Source of the DNA: an uncultured Actinomycetes bacterium
GTDB taxonomy: Bacteria; Actinomycetota; Actinomycetes; Nanopelagicales; Nanopelagicaceae
Direction of reading: 5' to 3'
Length of the DNA: 64,000 nucleotides
Assembly: GCA_903895995.1 (NCBI GenBank)
Contig: CAITVX010000013.1
Location: forward strand, 16,281 to 80,280
The translations under genes were made by a program, and so were the position numbers. The notes under the pieces are model-generated. The model made no database searches and was not told where the DNA came from. It saw only the letters and a program-made list of their open reading frames with translations. Shown here piece by piece: positions 1 to 7,416 of the stretch. Positions within the stretch are counted from its first letter, which is position 1. Every line of letters starts with the position of its first letter.

Positions 1-263
1 TCTACAGTCTCACTTCGCGCATTAATCGCTTGTGATTGAGATTTTAACGCTGCGTCGGAGTCCTTACTCCACGGTGCAATAATCCCCCACGATGCGATTG
101 CAAGATCGCGTTTATTCTCACTCTCATTACGGACGATATAAATATCGCGGGTTGGAGTGATATTCCAGTCTGCAGGCAATATCGGCAGGGTCTTTCCCGT
201 ATGAATCTCGAACTCTTCTATCAACTCAGCAGGGAGTTTTGAGAGAGCGAAGCGGCCACACAT
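1..263 (-). CDS. SRAP (HMCES/YedK-type) abasic-site DNA-protein crosslinking protein, C-terminus cut by the window edge
   Basis: Reading the minus strand from an ATG at 263 gives a protein starting MCGRFALSKLP, continuing through WNITPTRD and ASWGIIAPWSKD, and reaching NARSETV where the window ends. In the SRAP family Cys2, exposed after removal of Met1, forms the covalent link to abasic sites in single-stranded DNA, and the Asn of the NAR motif lies in the active site; both are present. About 87 of roughly 220-250 residues are visible. It is divergent from aroA, the arrangement known for Rv3226c/Rv3227 in M. tuberculosis. A TACTCT box at 271-276 ends 8 nt before the ATG, predicting a leaderless mRNA. 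Confidence 0.9.
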   Translation of the reverse strand, partial: MCGRFALSKLPAELIEEFEIHTGKTLPILPADWNITPTRDIYIVRNESENKRDLAIASWGIIAPWSKDSDAALKSQSQAINARSETV

Positions 264-270
264 GAGTGAG

Positions 271-276
271 AGAGTA
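271..276 (-). promoter_or_regulatory. -10 box of SRAP gene (leaderless)
   Basis: Minus strand TACTCT; its last T is 8 nt before the A of the ATG at 263. It fits the TANNNT rule seen before many genes of this window. No clear -35 is visible. Confidence 0.5.
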
Positions 277-287
277 GCGCCTCACTG

Positions 288-293
288 TAGGAT
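288..293 (+). promoter_or_regulatory. -10 box of aroA (leaderless)
   Basis: TAGGAT, last T 7 nt before the aroA ATG at 300. No Shine-Dalgarno sequence lies between it and the start, so transcription probably begins at the ATG. Confidence 0.55.
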
Positions 294-299
294 TCACAT

Positions 300-1586
300 A
301 TGACGCAACTCTGGCCAGCCCCGCATCGCGGGCAGACCCCAGTTAATGCGCGCATCACAATTCCAGGATCAAAATCTGTCACTAATCGAGCCCTGATCCT
401 GGCCGCACTTGCAGATTCCCCCTCACTGCTTCGCAAACCACTACATTCCCGAGATTCTGCACTGATGATCGCTGGCCTGAAGGCGATCGGTGTTGGAATC
501 GATCAATCATCTAACGGCGACCTCACAGTTACTCCCGCAAAGTTATTTGGACCAGCAAGTGTTGATGTTGGAAATGCAGGAACAGTAATGCGCTTCCTGC
601 CCCCTGTCGCTGCAATGGCGCAAGGTCTTATTCACTTCGATGGGGATGCTCGTTCACATGAACGCCCACTTGGCCCAGTGATTGCTGCACTTGAATCGCT
701 TGGGGTCAGTATTGAACATGGCTCTCGCTACGCACTTCCTCTTACAATCAATGCGAATGGTCAGCTTCGCGGTGGCGTCGTCGATGTCGATGCTTCATCA
801 TCGAGTCAATTTATCTCTGCACTCCTTCTCGTTGCTCCAGCAACGAAGGAAGGAATTACCATTCGACATACCGGATCAACCCTTCCATCGCTGCCCCATA
901 TCGAGATGACAGTTTCGATGCTCCGTGAAGTTGGTGTGAAGGTCGAAGTAATCGGTGGTAAAGAGTGGCGAGTCTCCCCCACTGTTATGCACGGCCGTGA
1001 AATTACGATCGAACCTGATTTATCCAATGCCGCACCATTTATGGGAGCTGCGATGATCTGTGGTGGTTCAGTCACTATTACCGATTGGCCGAAGGTCACC
1101 ACTCAACCTGGTGATCAACTGCGCACGATCTTTACGCGTATGGGGGCTCAGGTTGCATTTACAGATACTGCACATGGCTCCGATCTCACGATTACTAGTG
1201 ATGGAACGATTCACGGTATCGATGTTGACCTCCACGATGTTGGTGAGTTAACGCCATCTATTGCAGCACTCTGTGCCTTAGCCGATACCCCTTCATCACT
1301 TCGTGGAATCGGGCATCTTCGATTACATGAGACCGATCGCCTTGCTGCACTGGCTGCAGAGATCAATGCGCTGGGCGGCGATGTTGATGAAGAAGAGAGC
1401 GCACTACATATATCTCCTTCACCTTTGCACTCTGGTACCTTCCACAGCTATGAAGATCATCGCCTTGCTACCGCCGGCGCCATGATTGGACTTCGTATTC
1501 CTGGAATTGCAGTCGAGAATATTGAGACGACTCAAAAGACACTCCCGGATTTTCCTGGGGCATGGATGGAGCTCTTAGCCCAATGA
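300..1586 (+). CDS. aroA: 3-phosphoshikimate 1-carboxyvinyltransferase (EPSP synthase)
   Basis: Sixth step of the shikimate pathway: transfers enolpyruvyl from PEP to shikimate-3-phosphate in the cytoplasm. At 428 aa it has family length. Recognisable motifs are PGSKSVTNRA at about residues 22-31 (substrate-binding Lys25), GNAGTVMRFL near 91 (PEP loop), DGDARSHERP, RLHETDRLAALAAEI near 343 (catalytic Glu-Thr-Asp region) and YEDHRLATA near the C-terminus. The ATG at 300 has no SD but a -10 box at leaderless distance. The stop overlaps the rsgA start, so the two genes should be co-transcribed, an order also found in other actinobacteria. Confidence 0.97.
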   Translation: MTQLWPAPHRGQTPVNARITIPGSKSVTNRALILAALADSPSLLRKPLHSRDSALMIAGLKAIGVGIDQSSNGDLTVTPAKLFGPASVDVGNAGTVMRFLPPVAAMAQGLIHFDGDARSHERPLGPVIAALESLGVSIEHGSRYALPLTINANGQLRGGVVDVDASSSSQFISALLLVAPATKEGITIRHTGSTLPSLPHIEMTVSMLREVGVKVEVIGGKEWRVSPTVMHGREITIEPDLSNAAPFMGAAMICGGSVTITDWPKVTTQPGDQLRTIFTRMGAQVAFTDTAHGSDLTITSDGTIHGIDVDLHDVGELTPSIAALCALADTPSSLRGIGHLRLHETDRLAALAAEINALGGDVDEEESALHISPSPLHSGTFHSYEDHRLATAGAMIGLRIPGIAVENIETTQKTLPDFPGAWMELLAQ

Positions 1587-2569
1587 GTGCACGCGAGTTT
1601 GATGAGGATGATGTTCGCATTCGTCCCTCAGAACGCACACGCCCGCGCACTAAAGATAGACCTGACTACTCTCAATCTCAGATCGCTCGAGTGATCGCTG
1701 TTGATCGAGGTCGCACAACCTGCCTTATAGAAGAGAGCGGTCTTCTCATCACCGCCATGAAATCCCGTGAGCTCGGTCGAAAGTCGGTTGTCGTCGGAGA
1801 TCTCGTTGGAATCGTCGGAGATCTCACCGGTTCAGAAGGATCACTCGCACGAATCGTCGTTGTACAGCAGCGTAAAAATGTTCTGACACGCACTGTCGAT
1901 GATGTCGCAGAATTTGAGCGAATGATTGTCGCGAATGTTGATCAAATCGGAATCGTAATTGCTGCTGCAGATCCAGAACCTCGCCATGGCTTTGTTGATC
2001 GGGCACTTGTCGTCGCCTTCGATCAAGGAATTACTCCCCTCATTATCGTGACTAAATGTGATCTCGCAGATCCACGTGAATTTCTCTCGATGTATGACGA
2101 GTTAGATGTTCAAGTGCTGAAAATTTCGCGAGGAGGAGATCTCACCGAGCTTCGTAAAGAGCTTCGATCTAAGCGAACAGTTCTTCTTGGTCATTCTGGA
2201 GTTGGTAAATCCACCCTTGTAAATGCACTTACTCACAGTGAGAGTAGAGCAACTGGTGATGTGAACTCTGCAACTGGTCGCGGTCGGCATACATCCTCAA
2301 GCGCAGTCGCACTCAAGATCGATCTCGATGAGAATGAGACTGGCTGGATTATTGATACACCTGGCGTGCGTTCATTTGGCTTGGCACATGTTGAACGAGA
2401 TCGCGTCATTAGCGCCTTCCCTGAATTTGCTCCAGCGATCGAACATTGTCCGCGCAATTGCTCCCACGATGAAGAGAGCTGCGCGCTCAATCATTGGCCC
2501 TCGCTTTCTGAGAGCGCTCGCCACCGCCTCGCAAATCTGCGCCGGATGCTCGCCGAAGGCTCTCGATAA
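1583..2569 (+). CDS. rsgA: Ribosome small-subunit-dependent GTPase A
   Basis: Circularly permuted GTPase that acts late in 30S subunit maturation. Motifs occur in the permuted order G4-G1-G3: TKCD, GHSGVGKSTLVNAL and DTPGVRSFGL, after an N-terminal OB-fold region. A C-terminal zinc-binding segment CPRNCSHDEESCALNH follows. I start it at the ATG at 1583, which overlaps the aroA stop as ATGA and gives 328 aa; an in-frame ATG at 1562 would add MDGALSP and lengthen the overlap for no clear reason. Weak SD-like GGAG lies about 12 nt upstream. Confidence 0.95.
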   Translation: MSAREFDEDDVRIRPSERTRPRTKDRPDYSQSQIARVIAVDRGRTTCLIEESGLLITAMKSRELGRKSVVVGDLVGIVGDLTGSEGSLARIVVVQQRKNVLTRTVDDVAEFERMIVANVDQIGIVIAAADPEPRHGFVDRALVVAFDQGITPLIIVTKCDLADPREFLSMYDELDVQVLKISRGGDLTELRKELRSKRTVLLGHSGVGKSTLVNALTHSESRATGDVNSATGRGRHTSSSAVALKIDLDENETGWIIDTPGVRSFGLAHVERDRVISAFPEFAPAIEHCPRNCSHDEESCALNHWPSLSESARHRLANLRRMLAEGSR

Positions 2570-2595
2570 TCACTGCCTGGTGATTCCAGAGAGAT

Positions 2596-2601
2596 TAGAC
2601 T
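2596..2601 (+). promoter_or_regulatory. -10 box of hisN-type gene (leaderless)
   Basis: TAGACT, last T 7 nt before the ATG at 2608. It suggests hisN has its own promoter although only 38 nt separate it from rsgA. Confidence 0.5.
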
Positions 2602-2607
2602 CCACGT

Positions 2608-3405
2608 ATGAGAGATTTCGCGCTCGACCTATCGCTTGCTCTTCGCCTCGCTGATGCAGCAGATGCCATGTCTATGGCGAAATATCGTTCTGAAGCGTTA
2701 GTCGTAGAGACAAAGCCTGATCTCACTCCAGTTACCGATGCCGATAAAGGTATTGAATTTATGATCCGTGATGTTCTCTCGCAGGAGAGGCCGCTCGACC
2801 TTGTGATCGGTGAAGAGTTCGGCGGCAAAGAAGACGCTCTCGCTCCCGCTAATAAGAACTTTTACTGGGTGATTGATCCGATCGATGGAACAAAGAACTT
2901 CGTCCGTGGTGTTCCCACATGGGCAACTCTTATTGCTTTAGTAAATCCTTCCCACGAAGTTGTCGTTGGAGTAGTAAGCGCTCCTGCGCTCTATCGTCGT
3001 TGGTATGCACATCAAGATGGCGGCGCTTTCGTCGTTGAAAATGGTGATACTCCAAGAAAAATTCATGTATCAGCAGTTTCAGAACTCTCAGATGCATCGA
3101 TCTCATACTCTGATTTGGCCGGCTGGGGCGACCGCCGTCAGAGATTTATCGATCTCCAAGAGAAGATCTGGCGCACTCGTGGACTTGGAGATTTCTGGTC
3201 GCATATGTTGGTTGCTGAAGGCGCAGTAGATATTGCAGTTGAGCCATCTCTTGCTCTCTGGGATATGGCAGCAAATGCAATCATCGTTACTGAAGCAGGC
3301 GGTATCTTTGGAGATCTCGATGGAGGCCGTGGCGCGCATGGCCCAAGTGGTCTCTCGACAAATGGAAAACTACATCAAGCCTTTCTTGATGCCATGAATA
3401 AGTAA
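2608..3405 (+). CDS. hisN: Inositol monophosphatase-family phosphatase, probable histidinol-phosphatase
   Basis: Mg-dependent phosphatase of the IMPase superfamily, 265 aa. The metal-site signatures are all visible: GEEFGG near residue 70, WVIDPIDGTKNFVRGVP near 90-107 (the family signature) and WDMAANAIIVTEAGG near 220. In actinobacteria this subfamily, next to aroA/rsgA, is the HisN histidinol-phosphate phosphatase of histidine biosynthesis (known for Corynebacterium and Mycobacterium). The sequence alone does not exclude myo-inositol-1-phosphate or another sugar phosphate as substrate. A leaderless -10 lies directly upstream. Confidence 0.85.
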   Translation: MRDFALDLSLALRLADAADAMSMAKYRSEALVVETKPDLTPVTDADKGIEFMIRDVLSQERPLDLVIGEEFGGKEDALAPANKNFYWVIDPIDGTKNFVRGVPTWATLIALVNPSHEVVVGVVSAPALYRRWYAHQDGGAFVVENGDTPRKIHVSAVSELSDASISYSDLAGWGDRRQRFIDLQEKIWRTRGLGDFWSHMLVAEGAVDIAVEPSLALWDMAANAIIVTEAGGIFGDLDGGRGAHGPSGLSTNGKLHQAFLDAMNK

Positions 3406-3411
3406 GAGCGG

Positions 3412-3417
3412 TAGATT
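3412..3417 (+). promoter_or_regulatory. -10 box of the 3424 gene (leaderless)
   Basis: TAGATT, last T 7 nt before the ATG at 3424. An SD-like AAAGG also lies 1 nt before the ATG, too close to work normally. Confidence 0.45.
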
Positions 3418-3423
3418 AAAGGT

Positions 3424-3987
3424 ATGGGTCTCTTCTCTTTCTTGCGACGTAAGAAGAAAGGCTCTGGCGCTACTGGCAACTCTGCAATTCTTGCAACGCC
3501 TGCAATTCCCGTACAGCAATGGCACCACACGCTCTCACATTTCTATCTCGAGACTCATCCGCTTGGCCAAACTCCCGCAACTGACCTTGAACGCCAACTC
3601 CTGATGAACGTTCTGATCTCTCTCTGCGAGGCCATATCTCTGCACGAGAATGAGGCTCAAGAGATCACATCTGCTTTCTTTGCGCTCTCGAATGAGCTCC
3701 GCGTTAAGGCAGCGGAGTATGAGTGCAGTGTAGAAAAACTCGAAGTAATTGCCCTTACATTTGATGCATCGCACGGATATGCCGCTCGCGTCAGTGCGAA
3801 CTCACGAAAATATACAGTTCTTCTCGGAGAGAGTTCAGCAGTTGCACGAGCAAGCACTCCCTTTAATAGCGATCTGCAGAGCTTCTTAAAGGAGCTAGAG
3901 AGCATCGAAGTAAAGACCAGCACATATGTTCTAGCAATTGATGGAATTGCTTACGCAGCTCTCTCTCTTCAATCTGAACTGCGCTAA
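3424..3987 (+). CDS. Unknown protein, 187 aa, basic N-terminus
   Basis: I do not recognise this protein. It begins MGLFSFLRRKKKGSG, a hydrophobic-then-basic start that could be peripherally membrane-associated, followed by a low-complexity Ala/Thr/Pro stretch to about residue 35. The rest (ERQLLMNVLISLCEAISLHENEA and later segments) looks like a mixed helical/beta cytoplasmic domain without a transmembrane helix. Codon use matches its neighbours and it has its own -10 box, so it is likely real. Its stop lies 7 bp from the convergent zwf stop. Confidence 0.7.
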   Translation: MGLFSFLRRKKKGSGATGNSAILATPAIPVQQWHHTLSHFYLETHPLGQTPATDLERQLLMNVLISLCEAISLHENEAQEITSAFFALSNELRVKAAEYECSVEKLEVIALTFDASHGYAARVSANSRKYTVLLGESSAVARASTPFNSDLQSFLKELESIEVKTSTYVLAIDGIAYAALSLQSELR

Positions 3988-3994
3988 CTACAAA

Positions 3995-5383
3995 CTAGAG
4001 ATCGATCCACTCTCCGCCAACGAGTTCATTTGCTCGCTCGGGTCCCCATGAACCAACGAAATATGGGAAGAGCGCTGGCTCGCCAGAGATCACATTCTCA
4101 AGGATTCGCCATGTCTCTAGAACTGAATCAATCCGTGTGAAGCGCATATGATCACCAGACATAGCAGCGCGCAGCAGGCGCTCATATGCTTCTTGACGCT
4201 CACCCAGCGCCGCTGAAAATTCAACATTGAGCTGAACAGGTTGAGTTGAGAGTAAATCTCCAGGTGATTTAGCGAGAAGTTCAATATCTACGCCATCTTT
4301 TTTGCCAAGACGGAATCTGAGAATATTTGGCGCTCCCGCTTGGCTCTCTGCAAAGAGCATCCGTGGTGGTTGCTTGAACTCAATAATTACTTCAAGTGTT
4401 GTTTCAGCGAGAGCTTTGCCAGTGCGAAGATAGAAAGGAACGCCAGCCCAGCGCCAGTTATCAATATGGACGAGTGCTGCGGCAAAGGTCTCTGTATCAG
4501 AGTGTGCAGCGACTCCACTCTCTTCGAGGTAGCCGACATATTGGCCACGAACAACGTTCTCTGGCTTGAGAGGTGCGATCGCACGGAAGATCTTGAGCTT
4601 CTCATCTTCCATGTTGTGGGCATTAATCTCTGATGGCGGCTCCATCGCAATAAGTGCGAGTACTTGCAGGAGATGGTTCTGTAGTACATCTCGCAGTGCG
4701 CCGACGCCATCATAGAAAGCTCCGCGTCCTTCAATGCCGAAATCTTCTGCCATAGTGATCTGAACGCTGGCAATATAGCGATGATTCCAGACTGGCTCCC
4801 AGATCGAGTTTGCAAAGCGGAATATCAATATATCTTCAACAGATTCTTTTCCGAGGTAGTGATCAATACGGAAGATTCGCTCTTCAGGAAGTACTGCTTC
4901 CAGTGAATCTTGTAAGTGGATGGCGGATTTTAGATCGCGACCAAATGGCTTCTCAACAACTAGTCGTACGCGACCCATCAATCCCGCGGCATGAAGGCCC
5001 CGAGTAACTTGTTCGAATGCAGATGGCGGGATCGCAAGATAAATCACAATATTGTGCTTACCTTCAAGACGTTTTGCTAAATCATCATAGAGTGTCTGCT
5101 CTTGGTACTTACCTACAACCAGATCAAGGTGTTTATCGAGAAATGCCAATACCTTGTCATCAGGGGCTTTTACAACGCTCTTGATAGAGTCAAAGGCATA
5201 GTTTACGAACTCTTCGTGATTCCACTTTGTCGAGGCAACACCGACAATGTCGGTTGCGAGAAATCCACTGAGAGCCATGTTGTAGAGGGCCGGGTAGAGC
5301 TTCTTCTTTGCAAGATCACCTGTGGCTCCGAAGAGCACGAGCGCATCTGCATCTTCCAGTTTTTTCTTGCGGGGTGTCATCAA
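3995..5383 (-). CDS. zwf: Glucose-6-phosphate 1-dehydrogenase
   Basis: First enzyme of the oxidative pentose phosphate pathway: glucose-6-phosphate to 6-phosphogluconolactone with NAD(P)+. The 462 aa contain an N-terminal dinucleotide motif FGATGDLAKKKLYPAL at about residues 18-33, VEKPFGRD, and the active-site signature RIDHYLGKESV near 170-180 with the catalytic His. C-terminal segments VPFYLRTGKAL and PDGxY-type regions are typical. The start lies 7 nt after the gnd stop; the doubled ATG leaves the exact start open by one codon. It is the last gene of the minus-strand pgl-gnd-zwf operon. The assembly factor OpcA, common beside zwf in actinobacteria, is not in this operon. Confidence 0.96.
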   Translation of the reverse strand: MMTPRKKKLEDADALVLFGATGDLAKKKLYPALYNMALSGFLATDIVGVASTKWNHEEFVNYAFDSIKSVVKAPDDKVLAFLDKHLDLVVGKYQEQTLYDDLAKRLEGKHNIVIYLAIPPSAFEQVTRGLHAAGLMGRVRLVVEKPFGRDLKSAIHLQDSLEAVLPEERIFRIDHYLGKESVEDILIFRFANSIWEPVWNHRYIASVQITMAEDFGIEGRGAFYDGVGALRDVLQNHLLQVLALIAMEPPSEINAHNMEDEKLKIFRAIAPLKPENVVRGQYVGYLEESGVAAHSDTETFAAALVHIDNWRWAGVPFYLRTGKALAETTLEVIIEFKQPPRMLFAESQAGAPNILRFRLGKKDGVDIELLAKSPGDLLSTQPVQLNVEFSAALGERQEAYERLLRAAMSGDHMRFTRIDSVLETWRILENVISGEPALFPYFVGSWGPERANELVGGEWIDL

Positions 5384-5389
5384 AACTAA

Positions 5390-6427
5390 TTACTTCCTCT
5401 TCGCTTCAGTATGTCCACCGAATTTTTTTCGCATGGCAGAGAGGACCTTATTTGCATAAAGGTCATTTCCGCGTGAGGAGAACCTACTCATCAGAGATGC
5501 GCTCAGTACATTTGCTGGTACTCCAGCATCAATTGCAGTTGCAACTGTCCAGCGACCCTCTCCTGAATCAGAGACAGATCCTTCGTAACCATCTAGCTGC
5601 GGATCTTCTTGATATGCAGTAGCGGTGAGATCAAGGAGCCATGAAGCGACAACTGATCCACGGCGCCACACTTCAGTAATTTCGCGCATATCGAGATCGT
5701 ATTGAGTCTGATTGTGCTCACCTACTGATATTGGATGGCTAATTCCATCTTGCGCCGCTTTAAAGATATTGAGTCCTTCTGCATAGGCAGCCATCGCGCC
5801 ATATTCGATTCCATTGTGAACCATCTTGACGAAGTGACCTGCACCCACTGGACCACAGTGATAAAAACCGAGTTCAGAGTTTGCCGGCTCACCAGTGCGA
5901 CCCGGTGTGCGTTCTGCTGCAGCGAACCCAGGTGCCAAGGCCTTGAAGATTGGATTGAGTCGATCAACGACTTTCTTATCGCCACCGATCATCAGCGAAT
6001 AGCCACGTTCTAACCCATACACGCCACCAGAAGTCCCGACATCGACAAAGTTAATTCCCTTTGTGGCAAGCCAGGCAGCGTTGGCAACGTCATCGCGATA
6101 AAAAGTATTTCCGCCGTCAATAATCGTTGAACCAGGAGCTAAGTGCTCTGCAATTGCATAAATGGTCTTCTGAGTAACTTCAGCAGGAACCATCACCCAA
6201 ACGATTTGAGGGTTACTCTCACTATTGAGTCGTGCGATATCTGCAAGAGCTGCAAGTCCGGTGTGACCTTCTGCAGCAAGAGCCTTTACGGAATCTGGGT
6301 TGAGATCAAAAACGTTGATCTTTACTGGGCGCGCTGGATCAATGTGAGTCGCGATTCGCCTGACAATATTTGCGCCCATGCGGCCAAGGCCAACCATTGT
6401 GAATGAAAGCTCTTGATTACTCATCAT
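5390..6427 (-). CDS. gnd: 6-phosphogluconate dehydrogenase, short decarboxylating type
   Basis: Oxidises 6-phosphogluconate to ribulose-5-phosphate, CO2 and NAD(P)H. The N-terminal Rossmann motif VGLGRMGANIVRRI and the substrate signature GHFVKMVHNGIEYGAMAAYAEG are clear; FVDVGTSGGVYGLERG is also typical. Length of 345 aa places it in the short GndA/YqeC-like class rather than the 470-aa dimeric class, because the second helical domain is missing; this class is usually NAD-preferring, which I only infer here. AGGGAG lies 5 nt before the second ATG (6424), so that may be the true start. Confidence 0.93.
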   Translation of the reverse strand: MMSNQELSFTMVGLGRMGANIVRRIATHIDPARPVKINVFDLNPDSVKALAAEGHTGLAALADIARLNSESNPQIVWVMVPAEVTQKTIYAIAEHLAPGSTIIDGGNTFYRDDVANAAWLATKGINFVDVGTSGGVYGLERGYSLMIGGDKKVVDRLNPIFKALAPGFAAAERTPGRTGEPANSELGFYHCGPVGAGHFVKMVHNGIEYGAMAAYAEGLNIFKAAQDGISHPISVGEHNQTQYDLDMREITEVWRRGSVVASWLLDLTATAYQEDPQLDGYEGSVSDSGEGRWTVATAIDAGVPANVLSASLMSRFSSRGNDLYANKVLSAMRKKFGGHTEAKRK

Positions 6428-6459
6428 CTCTCCCTGTGACCGTTATTGGTAAAAATACT

Positions 6460-7200
6460 TTAGATCTTGATATCCGTAACGAAATAGATCTGTGTGGCTG
6501 GTGAATTCTTTCTCATCATTGAGATTGGAGCTAACTCTTTGCCAGCTAGAAGTGCCTGGAGGGGCTCTCGCTTGCTCTCGCCGACTGCGAAGATATAGAT
6601 CGCAGAGGCGCTAGCTAATCGAGCGACTCCGATCGATACCCGCTCTGCGGGTGGCTTAGGAGAATTATCTACTGAAATAGCTGATTCCATTGAATTGAGG
6701 GCATCGACATCGCCTGGGAAGAGCGAGGCTATATGGCCATCTTCACCCATGCTCAGAATGACCGCATCGAACCTAGAGCTCTTACCTAAGCGAGTCTCAA
6801 GTGCCAGCGCATAATCTGCTGCGGCTGCGATCAGCGTGGTCGCGACAGGTTCTGCAACTCTCTCAAAGTGAATATATCCCAACGATTTCTCAAAGCCGGC
6901 GATCAGAGTTGAATCAGAACGATCGGCATCTGTATGCGCCACAAATCTCTCGTCGCTAAACCAGATACGTACGCGAGAATCACGAAACGATGTAGAGCCC
7001 TCTTGAGATGTCGCTCGAAATAGCCCAACATCAATCGCCTTTGCAATAGCAAGGCCGGTGCGTCCCCCGGTGATCACAATCTGAGCTTCACGCTGCTCTC
7101 GCCAAGCATGAGTAATCGCAGCAACAACACGATCTGCAACCTGTGCGACAAGTTGCTCCGCTGAGGGATCAAAGAGGCGTTGGTAATTCGGTTGTGGCAT
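6460..7200 (-). CDS. pgl: 6-phosphogluconolactonase
   Basis: Hydrolyses 6-phosphogluconolactone between the Zwf and Gnd steps. The 246-aa protein belongs to the DevB/SOL family: VITGGRTGLAIAKA near residue 45, the RIWFSDERFVAHTDADRSD block near 90 and SMGEDGHIASLFPG near 150. It is the first gene of the operon, followed by gnd after 32 nt. A TACTCT box ends 7 nt before its ATG, so the operon mRNA is probably leaderless. Confidence 0.95.
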   Translation of the reverse strand: MPQPNYQRLFDPSAEQLVAQVADRVVAAITHAWREQREAQIVITGGRTGLAIAKAIDVGLFRATSQEGSTSFRDSRVRIWFSDERFVAHTDADRSDSTLIAGFEKSLGYIHFERVAEPVATTLIAAAADYALALETRLGKSSRFDAVILSMGEDGHIASLFPGDVDALNSMESAISVDNSPKPPAERVSIGVARLASASAIYIFAVGESKREPLQALLAGKELAPISMMRKNSPATQIYFVTDIKI

Positions 7201-7206
7201 AACGAA

Positions 7207-7212
7207 AGAGTA
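7207..7212 (-). promoter_or_regulatory. -10 box of the pgl-gnd-zwf operon (leaderless)
   Basis: Minus strand TACTCT, last T 7 nt before the ATG at 7200. It lies just downstream of the tRNA-fMet terminator. Confidence 0.55.
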
Positions 7213-7245
7213 TTGCCTCTCGCCTCGGATAAAAAGTTGAGATGA

Positions 7246-7275
7246 AAAAGTCCGGTTCGTATAGAACGAACCGGA
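7246..7275 (-). terminator. Intrinsic terminator of tRNA-fMet
   Basis: Perfect 10-bp stem (7266-7275 paired with 7251-7260) with a 5-nt loop, followed on the minus strand by C and TTTTT. It lies 12 nt past the 3' end of the tRNA and isolates it from the pgl operon. Confidence 0.85.
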
Positions 7276-7287
7276 TTGACCTACTAG

Positions 7288-7361
7288 TAGCGGGGACAGG
7301 ATTTGAACCTATGACCTCTGGGTTATGAGCCCAGCGAGCTACCGAGCTGCTCCACCCCGCG
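7288..7361 (-). tRNA. Initiator tRNA-fMet (anticodon CAU)
   Basis: The minus strand folds into a full cloverleaf of 74 nt: acceptor CGCGGGG against CCCCGCT, D arm GAGCAGCTCGGTAGCTC, anticodon stem CTGGG/CCCAG around loop CTCATAA, and T arm with GGTTCAAATCC. The unpaired C1-U72 at the acceptor end and the three consecutive G-C pairs in the anticodon stem are initiator hallmarks. CCA is not encoded. Confidence 0.95.
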
Positions 7362-7416
7362 TCGGTGAGCCAATCCTAAAGGAAAGGCTCGAAAATACCC
7401 AATCGGCTTAGATCAA